This document shows positions 22,827-30,953 of a DNA stretch of 64,000 nucleotides, one piece after another. The stretch is taken from assembly GCF_963678635.1 (NCBI RefSeq), contig NC_087063.1, forward strand, positions 62,603,290-62,667,289. Reading direction: 5' to 3'. The position numbers and the translations under genes were made by a program. This DNA comes from Symsagittifera roscoffensis (lineage: Eukaryota; Xenacoelomorpha; Acoela; Convolutidae). Position 1 is the stretch's first letter; each line of letters starts with the position of its first letter. The notes under the pieces were generated by a model. The model was not told the DNA's origin. It saw nothing but the letters and a program-made list of their open reading frames with translations, and ran no database searches.

Positions 22827-22962
22827 TCTGGCATTGAAACTATTTGGAAGTACATGAAAGATATGGTTGAGAAAAAGGCCCCAGCAACGAAACAACAACT
22901 CAAAACGGAAATTCCAGCCAGCTGCTGGTCGGATAAAACAAAAAAAAAACACTGTAGAATTG
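22827..22962 (+). pseudogene. Tc1/mariner transposase C-terminal relic
   Basis: A plus-strand frame reads SGIETIWKYMKDMVEKKAPA, then TKQQLKTEI and SCW. This fits the end of Tc1/mariner transposases (usual NPIEn.W..lK..v....p.t...L...i...W), including the E of the DD(E/D) triad region and the following W. The rest of the transposase is missing, apparently cut off where the macro-repeat ends. Confidence 0.6.
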
Positions 22963-24639
22963 GTAATTCTAGCAAATTTTTGACTTTTTTCGCAGCGTAT
23001 TTTCTGCTTGGGTATCGTTATCTTGGTTGAAGTTTAGGTTTTTCATTTCTCGTTATGAGGTCTAAATAGCCTAATCGGATGGCTGTTAGCTAAGGGTAAA
23101 CAAAGTAGAAAGATTGAAAAGTGGACTTAAAGCTAAATAAAGTAGTAGAAACAAAATCGAAGAAAAATGCACTTTTACCCGGACATTTCCCACTCTAACT
23201 CGGGCTAGGATTAAGAAAATGGAAAACGGTTTATACCTGTAGGTCGCTAATTGCTACGGGATTGTACATGCACGGAATCATGTGCCTAGGGTAAATTGGG
23301 TCATGGGGGTACTACCGAGTATAAAAGCAAAACATATCCCCGACCGTGTATTTTATCCTAACATGATAGGGAAAATATTAGTAAATTTGGTTCAAAATCG
23401 GGTTATGATTAGTTTATTGGGATCGTACGACTTTGTTGTTTGGGTCAAGATTTGCCACCGAAGTCAGTTGGTATTTAAGTAAGTAGCGTAGGGGCGGATT
23501 TAACTGATAAGAATCATACGACTTCGGTTACTTACCCGATGTACGATACCAACCGCAGGGGGATGTATTTACGAAACGTGAACAAGTCGATAAAAACCCC
23601 GGACTTGGAACCCGTCAGCTTTGACAGGGGGAGTAGGTAAAAGGGAAAACCATAGGGGGCGGTCGTGCTTAAGGGGATGACAACACCGATATGAAGTGGC
23701 GTGACTTTAACAAAAACGGAGCGCAAATAAAGATAAGAAGTGGAGGTTCGAGAGCGGACTTTGAGGGGAGAACGAGTTAACGAACGTAAGATTCAGTAGG
23801 TCCCAGTTGTGGTCGCTATCTGAACTCATCAGTTAATTGTTTCACAGCGAGTGAAGTAAGAACACAAGTCGAAGTGAAGTGCCTTGTGGAATATTAGTTA
23901 GAGTAGAAGCTAGCAAAAGTCAGAGAGCATAGTCGACGCGTGTACTGACCGAGTACGCAGAAGAAATTGTTCGGCGTGTACAGATCGCAAACTATTCTGT
24001 TGTATATTAATAAATTATACTCTGGCCGAACTAGTAGGCCCTTTGTATTCAGACTTATATATATTGAATTTTTTGGCAAAAAAAGGAATTGGTTGTACGC
24101 GACTTCAAGCGATATAGCGAGCAAGAGCATCACTGACCAAGGGGGAGCAATAGAACACAGTAGAGGACAACTCACCACTAACATAACCCTTTCGGGATTG
24201 TCGTTAATACCGAGCCTTAGTGCCCCCTGCTTTAGCACGGTAAGAGGGATAGCTTCGCAAGACCGCGTGTGGAAATCCTAAAGACGACAAACACAAAACC
24301 ATTCCAAAAACCTCTGCACAAAAGATTCGAACTCTGTAGCCTCAGGAGGTGACACAAGTGACTATTAAAACCTTCCGTAGCTTTGATATAATGTTTGTCT
24401 ACCTCCGTACTAAAATTCATGTTTCTAGTGTTATTGTTTGACGAAAAATTAATGGTTTTAAAAACATTGTTTTGTCTCAAAAATTATGACGCGGAGTATA
24501 AAATAATCTCAGTTTTTAAGACCATTATATTTTTTTAATTTTATGACTAATTTAAAAAATTTTAAACAAATCAGAACTCACTCTCCCTCAAGTAAACTAT
24601 ATATTTGAGACACAAACGATCTTCAAAAAAATCAAATGA
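22963..24639. other. Unexplained region with less AT-rich middle
   Basis: From about 23020 to 24290 the base composition is more balanced than its surroundings, with CG-containing words. An AATAAA (about 24008) follows a compact stretch at 23840-24000. This would suit an LTR or leader of an LTR element, but I could not find paired ends, a target duplication or coding domains. Small frames here have no family resemblance. Confidence 0.35.
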
Positions 24640-24915
24640 TGGGCGCAGATGCAGATCTAGGATTTTCAAGTTTTTGTCGAATTTTGTCAATCAAATTGAT
24701 TTTCTGAGCTTTCTCTCAAATCACTAAAAAGACCTTGTTTTGGCCAATTTTCTTGCGCCGCACGCTAGAAAAGGTGTTTTAGGCACTTTCTGGGCAGGTT
24801 TGACCAAAAAGTCTACTTTTTGTTCCGCTCATGCTTCAATTGAAAATAAAACCTGCCCAAAACCAATAATTTCTCGCCAAAGTCTAGGAAAAAAACTTTT
24901 AGGGTCAGCCACTAA
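24640..24915 (+). repeat. Dispersed GGTCGAC-family repeat
   Basis: Same order of blocks as 10346-10630: GCAGAT-TAGGATTTTC start, TTGTCGAATTTTGTC, TGATTTTCTGAGCT, CAAATCACTAAA, CCTTGTTTTGGCC, then a GCGCCG-rich segment. More diverged than the 6.8/10.3 kb copies. Confidence 0.55.
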
Positions 24916-25296
24916 GCTGTAACTTAAAATATAGTAACTTCAAACCGATAAAAAAACCATTTGTGTCACTGAGGGTCTAACTCCAGTCTGGTTAATCAGG
25001 TAAACCCTTGTCCAGTAGGACTTCATAGTTCTTTGTGTGCAATGTTGCTACATTCTATGTGTGCGATGTTGCTATCATGATGCTGTCATGTGCAGTGACA
25101 GTGGTGTTTGATGTAGGTATGTCAGAGAAGTTTGAAATCAGAGAAGTCTGAAAACGGACCAGAAGATCTCATGACTGTCTCTCAGGAAATGCTGTTTTAT
25201 AACAATCATGATTGATTTATCAGCCTGGAAACAATATATTTTCATGTATTATGCAGGTATCTGGTGTTTGTTTTATGCGGTAACAGCTGCGACCCA
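24916..25296. other. Non-coding flank of the Copia insertion
   Basis: About 380 bp with a short TGTGTGCAATGTTGCTA-type direct repeat near 25040-25075. No gene seen. Confidence 0.5.
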
Positions 25297-25301
25297 ATTG
25301 T
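25297..25301. repeat. Copia target site duplication, left (ATTGT)
   Basis: ATTGT directly abuts the left LTR and recurs at 30174-30178 next to the right LTR. Five bases is the usual Copia duplication. Confidence 0.93.
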
Positions 25302-25639
25302 TGTTAAGATTCAGAGTTAGAGCAAGTAGGACTAGGGGATAGAGGTTTGAGAGTTATCTGAGGTTTCAACTGAGGAGAGAGAAGAGATACTGATTGTTGA
25401 AGAATGAATTGAGATTGTGTTTATAAAATGACACGACAAACTGAGCATCAAATAGTACCAGTTAATTAATTACCAGTTAATTAATTAGTTTATCAAATAC
25501 CAGCAGACCAGTTGACCTTGTCTGAGTGCATTGAGTTTTATACCAGTTGACCTTTAATTAGGTTTCTATTGCTCAAGTCTGACCTTGAGTTTGGTCTGGT
25601 ATTTCACTAGTCTGGCATTGAGCTCGTCTGTCCTCAACA
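25302..25639 (-). repeat. Copia 3' LTR (338 bp)
   Basis: Begins TGTTAAGATTC and ends CCTCAACA on the plus strand. It matches 29836-30173 over its full length. Contains a duplicated TTAATTAATTACCAG motif. Confidence 0.97.
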
Positions 25640-25649
25640 CCCCCACTCA
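25640..25649 (-). other. Copia polypurine tract
   Basis: On the minus strand the sequence TGAGTGGGGG lies directly upstream of the 3' LTR. Its TGA is the gag-pol stop codon, so the stop overlaps the plus-strand primer region. Confidence 0.8.
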
Positions 25650-28600
25650 GGCTGAATTGGCTTTGTCCAATGTCAGGCTGCAACCCATCAGCGTTCGACG
25701 ATGTTGATCCACCTTTGCCTTGCTCAGGGATTTCGTCAACAAGTCAGCCTCCATGTTTTCGGTTGGACAGTACTCGAGCGCAAATGTTCCATCCTCGACC
25801 CGCTCTCGGACAAAGTGATACTTGACATCAATGTGCTTTGTACGCTTCTGCATTACGGGATTTTTGCACATCTTGATGCAGCTCTGGTTGTCCTCGTTGA
25901 TCACAGTTGGACCATCACACGTCATATCCATCTCATTGAGTAGGGATCGTAAGTAGAGGCCTTCCTGAACAGCCGCTGCCATTGCTTGATACTCAGCTTC
26001 GCTGGTAGATATTGCTGCAGTAGGTTGCTTCTTGGTACTCCAGCTGATTGCTGCTCCTGACCGCTGCACATGAAAACTGTAGCCTGTTGTTGACCTTCTG
26101 TCATCAACGTCACCAGCCCAGTCAGCATCTGCTGAACCATAAAGGTTGAACCCATCAGGATCTTTGATGTAGCACAGCTCCAGATCTTTGGTTCCTTTCA
26201 GGTATCGCAGTACTCTCTTAGCAGCCACCCAGTGTGTTCTCCCAGGATTCTCCAGAAACCGTGAAAGTTGAGTCACAGTAGCTAGGATGTCTGGCCTCGT
26301 TTGCTTGGCTATGTACAATAACGAGCCCACTATGCCTCTGTAGTCCTCACGCTGCATTGCCACTGCTTCTTCTGAGCCCGCTCCAGGGCAGTCCTTCTTC
26401 GTCAACTGAGTGCTGATATCAGCTGGTGTCCCTACTGGTTTGCAGTCAGCCAACCCAAAGCGCTCCAAGCAGTCTTCAATGTAGCGAGACTGATTCACAG
26501 TGACAGAACCAGGTGCCCGTTTGACCTGCATTTTCAAAAACCAGGCTAATGGACCGCGGTCATCCATCTTGAATCGGTCAGTGAATCGGTCCCTCACCCT
26601 GTCAACTTCTGCTTGCAGTTTGCAGCCAATGATGATATCATCCACCCATACTAGAACATAGATCATAGCATCATCCATTCCCCTCATCGTGAACAAACAG
26701 AAGTCATTGGTGCTTCGAGTGAAACCAGTCTCCAGAAGAAACGTGCTCAGCGTCTGGTACCAGTCCCTTCCTGCCTGCTTCAGCCCATAGATACTGCGTT
26801 GTAGCAAACACACTTGGTTGTCCCCGCTGCTGAACCCCTCGGGCTGTTCCATATACACAGTTTCTGTTAACGGCGAGTTGAGGAAGGCTGACTTCACGTC
26901 CATCTGATGAAGTACAAGATCATCTTGCGCTCCCAACGCCAGTAGTATTCTCTTTGTTTCTGGTTTACAGGTTGGCGCAAAGGTCTCATTGAAGTCCAGT
27001 CCTTCCACTTGCATAAAACCCTTCACCACGTATCTGGCTTTAAACCGCTCCACTTGTCCCATTGCATCTCTCTTCACAGCAAGCACCCAGCGTCCAGGAA
27101 TGACCTTGCGAGAATTTGGTCTATCAACAAGTGTCCAGGTGCCCATTGCCTTCAGTGACTGCACCTCCAAAGCCATAGCTGCTAGCCACTGCTCCCTTTC
27201 TGGTCCAGATACTGCTTCCAAGTAGCTTCTTGGCTCTTGTGCTATCACTGAAGCATGAGTGTAAGCCAGTCCGTATCGGATGGGAGGGTTCCGCGTTCTA
27301 GTTGACCGCTGCTCTGGAATCTCTGTTGGCCTCTGCTCTGGAGGCTCTGTGGAAGGTGGTTCCAATTCTTCAGTCTCGACTGGGTCATCTTCCGTAACCC
27401 CCACTGAAGCTGCTGCTCCACTATCATTCGCTTTATTGGTAGACTCAGTGATGGTCTTCGTGCTAGTTTCCTCTACATCAAGGCATCCCTCGATTGATAG
27501 ACCCAGTGTTTGTGACTGCTCACTGTCTACCAGAAAGTCGTCTGGAATGATGTCTTCATTGAACGTCACGCTTCTTGCTCGTACCACTCGCTTTGTCTCC
27601 AGGTCCATCAGCAAGTAGGCTTTGCTCTCCTCGTCATAACCAATGAACTTGCTCTTCTTGCCTTTCGGATCCAGTTTCCGCCGGTTTCCTCTGTCCAGGT
27701 AGTACGCCAGGCATCCGAACACTCGCAGGTAGTTGACTTTCGATGGCTTCCCATAATGCATCTCCATTGATGAAATGCGATGCTCATTGCTGGATGTAGG
27801 ACACAAGTTGCGAACCCTGACTGCCGTTGACATTGCTCGTACCCAGAACATCTTTGAGAGCTTTGCATCGGCCAGTAGACATCGAGTCATCTCAGTTATC
27901 ACCCTGTTGTACCTCTCTGCCACGCCATTCTGTTGCGGAGTATTAGGTACTGTAAACTCCTGTTTCACCTGCATTTCTCTACAGAACATCCGAAAAGCAT
28001 TCGACGAATACTCACCTCCGTTGTCAGTTCTCAAGCACTTCGGTGTTCCGTGCTCAGCTACAAAGTCTTTGAACTTCGAAAGAGTATCGCTCTTCTTAAC
28101 CAGGTACTTGACCACTGCCAGACGGCTGAAGTCATCAATGAAGCTCACGGCATAGCGCGCTCCATGCATGCTCGCAACTTCAAATGGTCCCTGGATGTCG
28201 CTGAAGACCCGCTGCCCCACTGCAGTTGCCCTGTTCTCTGTCTTCTTTGGCATTGCTACTTCGTGCATCTTCGAAGCTGTGCACACTTCGCAGAACCCTA
28301 GCTCGCCGACATCAACAACTGATATTAGATCATGCTTGTTGAGATGCCCCAGCCTTCGGTGCCACAGCATTGCACTACTTGTCTCCATCTTCGCTTTCGT
28401 AGCTAGAGTCATCGCGTTCCTCTTGAACTTGCACTCCAGGAAGAAAAGCTTGCCGCGCTGCTTCACTGGTAGCCGTCGACCATCCGGTGCCACAAGATGA
28501 GAAGAGTCTGATGTAAAGCTGAAACTAGACCCTCTAGCTATTGCTGAGCTCACACTCATCAGATTCACGTTGTAGCTCGGCACAAACAGCACATTGTGGA

Positions 28601-29738
28601 AAGTGTAGCTCCTCGTCACATCTTGACAGTCTCGTATGTCCACTTCCACCGAGCCTATGCCCTCAATCTTTGATATTGTACCGTTCGGATTCTCAACTGT
28701 TGTCCCCTCATCCCATTTCTCAAAGCTTGAGAAGACAGCCTTGTCGCGCACTACATGATCGGTGCATCCCGTATCCACAATGAGATCATCTCCCTTCATT
28801 GAGGTTGTTGCACAACAACTGAAGAACCCTGTCTTTGCCTGCTTGCAGTCCCTTGCAAAGTGTCCTTGTTGTCCACACTTGAAGCACCCTTGCTTCCTTG
28901 AAGTTGGACCACTTGCTTCATTCGAGCCACTGCCTCGAGCACCAGATTGACCACTGTCACTTCTGGATCTGCAATCTCTTGCCAAATGACCCTTCTGACC
29001 GCACACAAAACAGCCACCACCCGACGCTCCTTTCTTCTTCCTCACAGCTTGCATAGCTATGTGTCCATTCCCAGTCTTCTCTCCACATCGAGCTCGTCTC
29101 GAGTCATCATAGTTCCTCAACCTCGTTCTCAGCTCTGTAAAAGTCTTGGCCGGCTGGAAGCTCTCCTGCACCACGAAATGCTCAAAGCTGTCAGGCAGTC
29201 CGTTGATCACGAGCGCATTGAAGAGTGTGTCCGTAATTGCTTCCCCAGCTTCACTCAGCCGCGTCATCAGCTCTTGACTTCGAACGAAGTAGTCATCGAG
29301 ATCCTCCTCTGATCCTAGGCGCAGCTTCGCAAGCTGGCCTACTAGACTGACCACTGTAGGCCTCTCCACACTGCAAAACTTCTCTTGCAGCAGTCTCCAG
29401 GCCTTCGTCCCATCGCCATAGCCATCCGCAGCCACGCAGTCGTTCTTGATGTACATCAGTGTGGTGTTGTTCAGGACCAGAGCTAGATGTGACCACACTG
29501 TGTTTCGGTTGTCTTTCTTCTGCTGGATCAGCACAGCTCGCTCCTGCATCTTGGTGTTGTACGCCGTCATCTGGTCAGCATTCGGATTCTCAGGTAGCGT
29601 AGGTTCAGCTTCTGGTAGATCGTCATTGCCCATCACAGTCCTGAACAGGCCTTTGGTATGCATCAGTGCCACAAACTTCGTCGACCAAGCTGGAAAATCT
29701 TCAGACTTTCCACTGAATCCAGCCAGTTTCAAGTCCAT
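25647..29738 (-). CDS. Copia gag-pol polyprotein, 1,363 residues
   Basis: Single unbroken frame from ATG at 29738 (MDLKLAGFSGK; an upstream in-frame TTG is not needed) to TGA. Domains in order: gag with two CCHC zinc knuckles (CFVCGQKGHLARDC and CFKCGQQGHFARDC, about residues 240-305); aspartic protease with active site VDTGCTDHV; integrase with the HHCC finger (HRRLGHL ... CEVC) and the DDE core at FSDIQG, LRTDNGGEY and QQNGVAER; reverse transcriptase with QMDVKSAFLN and VWVDDIII; RNase H with SADADWAGD, STSEAEY and HIDVKYHF. The order protease-integrase-RT-RNase H defines Ty1/Copia. All catalytic residues I can check are present. It makes the capsid and enzymes for its own retrotransposition. 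GC content is clearly higher than in the flanking DNA. Confidence 0.97.
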   Translation of the reverse strand: MDLKLAGFSGKSEDFPAWSTKFVALMHTKGLFRTVMGNDDLPEAEPTLPENPNADQMTAYNTKMQERAVLIQQKKDNRNTVWSHLALVLNNTTLMYIKNDCVAADGYGDGTKAWRLLQEKFCSVERPTVVSLVGQLAKLRLGSEEDLDDYFVRSQELMTRLSEAGEAITDTLFNALVINGLPDSFEHFVVQESFQPAKTFTELRTRLRNYDDSRRARCGEKTGNGHIAMQAVRKKKGASGGGCFVCGQKGHLARDCRSRSDSGQSGARGSGSNEASGPTSRKQGCFKCGQQGHFARDCKQAKTGFFSCCATTSMKGDDLIVDTGCTDHVVRDKAVFSSFEKWDEGTTVENPNGTISKIEGIGSVEVDIRDCQDVTRSYTFHNVLFVPSYNVNLMSVSSAIARGSSFSFTSDSSHLVAPDGRRLPVKQRGKLFFLECKFKRNAMTLATKAKMETSSAMLWHRRLGHLNKHDLISVVDVGELGFCEVCTASKMHEVAMPKKTENRATAVGQRVFSDIQGPFEVASMHGARYAVSFIDDFSRLAVVKYLVKKSDTLSKFKDFVAEHGTPKCLRTDNGGEYSSNAFRMFCREMQVKQEFTVPNTPQQNGVAERYNRVITEMTRCLLADAKLSKMFWVRAMSTAVRVRNLCPTSSNEHRISSMEMHYGKPSKVNYLRVFGCLAYYLDRGNRRKLDPKGKKSKFIGYDEESKAYLLMDLETKRVVRARSVTFNEDIIPDDFLVDSEQSQTLGLSIEGCLDVEETSTKTITESTNKANDSGAAASVGVTEDDPVETEELEPPSTEPPEQRPTEIPEQRSTRTRNPPIRYGLAYTHASVIAQEPRSYLEAVSGPEREQWLAAMALEVQSLKAMGTWTLVDRPNSRKVIPGRWVLAVKRDAMGQVERFKARYVVKGFMQVEGLDFNETFAPTCKPETKRILLALGAQDDLVLHQMDVKSAFLNSPLTETVYMEQPEGFSSGDNQVCLLQRSIYGLKQAGRDWYQTLSTFLLETGFTRSTNDFCLFTMRGMDDAMIYVLVWVDDIIIGCKLQAEVDRVRDRFTDRFKMDDRGPLAWFLKMQVKRAPGSVTVNQSRYIEDCLERFGLADCKPVGTPADISTQLTKKDCPGAGSEEAVAMQREDYRGIVGSLLYIAKQTRPDILATVTQLSRFLENPGRTHWVAAKRVLRYLKGTKDLELCYIKDPDGFNLYGSADADWAGDVDDRRSTTGYSFHVQRSGAAISWSTKKQPTAAISTSEAEYQAMAAAVQEGLYLRSLLNEMDMTCDGPTVINEDNQSCIKMCKNPVMQKRTKHIDVKYHFVRERVEDGTFALEYCPTENMEADLLTKSLSKAKVDQHRRTLMGCSLTLDKANSA

Positions 29739-29821
29739 CTCTGCTTTGCTAAAGGCTAGATAAAAGCTAAAAAAAACTCTGACAGAAATCAAATAATTAT
29801 TAAATCAAAAAGTTTAGAAAT

Positions 29822-29835
29822 CTGGGCCCATAACC
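29822..29835 (-). other. Copia primer binding site for cleaved tRNA-iMet
   Basis: Plus-strand bases 29822-29835 read CTGGGCCCATAACC, the same as the anticodon stem-loop of animal initiator tRNA-Met. The element's minus-strand RNA can therefore pair with that internal segment directly after the 5' LTR. Drosophila copia is known to prime from a 5' half of tRNA-iMet in this way. Confidence 0.85.
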
Positions 29836-30173
29836 TGTTAAGATTCAGAGTTAGAGCAAGTAGGACTAGGGGATAGAGGTTTGAGAGTTATCTGAGGTTT
29901 CAACTGAGGAGAGAGAAGAGATACTGATTGTTGAAGAATGAATTGAGATTGTGTTTATAAAATGACACGACAAACTGAGCATCAAATAGTACCAGTTAAT
30001 TAATTACCAGTTAATTAATTAGTTTATCAAATACCAGCAGACCAGTTGACCTTGTCTGAGTGCATTGAGTTTTATACCAGTTGACCTTTAATTAGGTTTC
30101 TATTGCTCAAGTCTGACCTTGAGTTTGGTCTGGTATTTCACTAGTCTGGCATTGAGCTCGTCTGTCCTCAACA
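29836..30173 (-). repeat. Copia 5' LTR (338 bp)
   Basis: Matches 25302-25639. As the upstream LTR for the minus-strand element it should hold the promoter; a minus-strand TATAAA lies at 29954-29959. Confidence 0.97.
29954..29959 (-). promoter_or_regulatory. Candidate TATA box in the Copia 5' LTR
   Basis: Minus-strand TATAAA about 118 bp from the inner LTR edge, a plausible place for the U3/R boundary. Not proven, given the AT-rich sequence. Confidence 0.45.
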
Positions 30174-30178
30174 ATTGT
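30174..30178. repeat. Copia target site duplication, right (ATTGT)
   Basis: Exact match to 25297-25301. Confidence 0.93.
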
Positions 30179-30179
30179 T

Positions 30180-30335
30180 TGGTCAAAATCATTCCAAAAA
30201 AGGGCCCAACGACATCGCAGAGAGTTTTGGCGCAAAACATTTTGGCTAAATAGAGTCTTTAAAGTGTTATGGGGAAACCTCGGAAAATCAATATGGTATA
30301 AGTAAAATAAGGTCGACAAATTATCCGGAATTTTT
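30180..30335 (-). repeat. Diverged copy of the GGTCGAC-family repeat
   Basis: Shares the GTCTTTAAAGTGTTATGGGGAA-like block and an AAGGTCGACAAA end with 6950-7045, in the same orientation. Eroded; recognised only by block order. Confidence 0.4.
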
Positions 30336-30953
30336 TTTGGAAAACCACTTACTGGAAAAGCTTTTGCGCACGCTATACGAGGGACTGCTCGAGTTTTTTT
30401 TTTCATTTTTTGATTAACATTAAGATTTGCCAATGGCTCCAAGTTATTGTATCTCGGCTGTCTGTGTTTTACCGTGTCACAGTATTCAGTAAATTAGCGA
30501 AGTTTACATTGAGAGACTGCGAATTTCGTCTATTCTTCGATTGGTTCATGTAAATTTCTGCCAAAATGAAATTGAATTGAAACTATTTAATGGGTTTCAA
30601 CCGTGATTTCAAAAATTGGAACATTATGTTCGGAAGATAATGACGACATCAAAGTTGACCTTTCAGTTGCAACATTTTGGATTTAATGTAAAATCTATGA
30701 ATAAGTCTGAAGGCTAACAGCAAACATCTGAATGGAAAGCATGATTAGTATTCCTGTATTCTATTTATGGCGACATAATTGTACATTTATTCTGTTAATG
30801 TTAATCTGGTTGAACTCTTGTACTGCCAATATTCGTTATTTCGTTCCTGATTTTGTCAAATAGTTCAACAAACGGATCTGCCGATAGCTTATAGTCGAGT
30901 GTTGCAATTCTAGTCTATTTTTCTACTAGGCTCCGATCTAAAAAGGGCACAAA
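30336..30953. other. Upstream region of the helicase-ankyrin gene
   Basis: About 600 bp without a coding frame I can support. It should hold the promoter and 5' UTR of the gene at 30954, but I see no convincing TATA box or initiator. Confidence 0.4.

Larger units (their letters stand above)
25302..30173 (-). mobile_element. Full-length Ty1/Copia LTR retrotransposon, apparently intact
   Basis: 4,872 bp with two 338-bp LTRs (TGTTAAG ... CTCAACA) that agree at every position I compared, a 5-bp target duplication, a primer site, a polypurine tract and one unbroken gag-pol frame on the minus strand. Matching LTRs mean the insertion is young. Nothing visible prevents it from being active. Confidence 0.97.

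Noticed and set aside
27775-29763. Plus-strand frames of 110-126 residues inside the Copia element
   Set aside because: Antisense shadows of the gag-pol frame.
30107-30442. 111-residue minus-strand frame next to the Copia element
   Set aside because: Crosses the LTR boundary and the target duplication, so it cannot be an ancestral gene. No domain.
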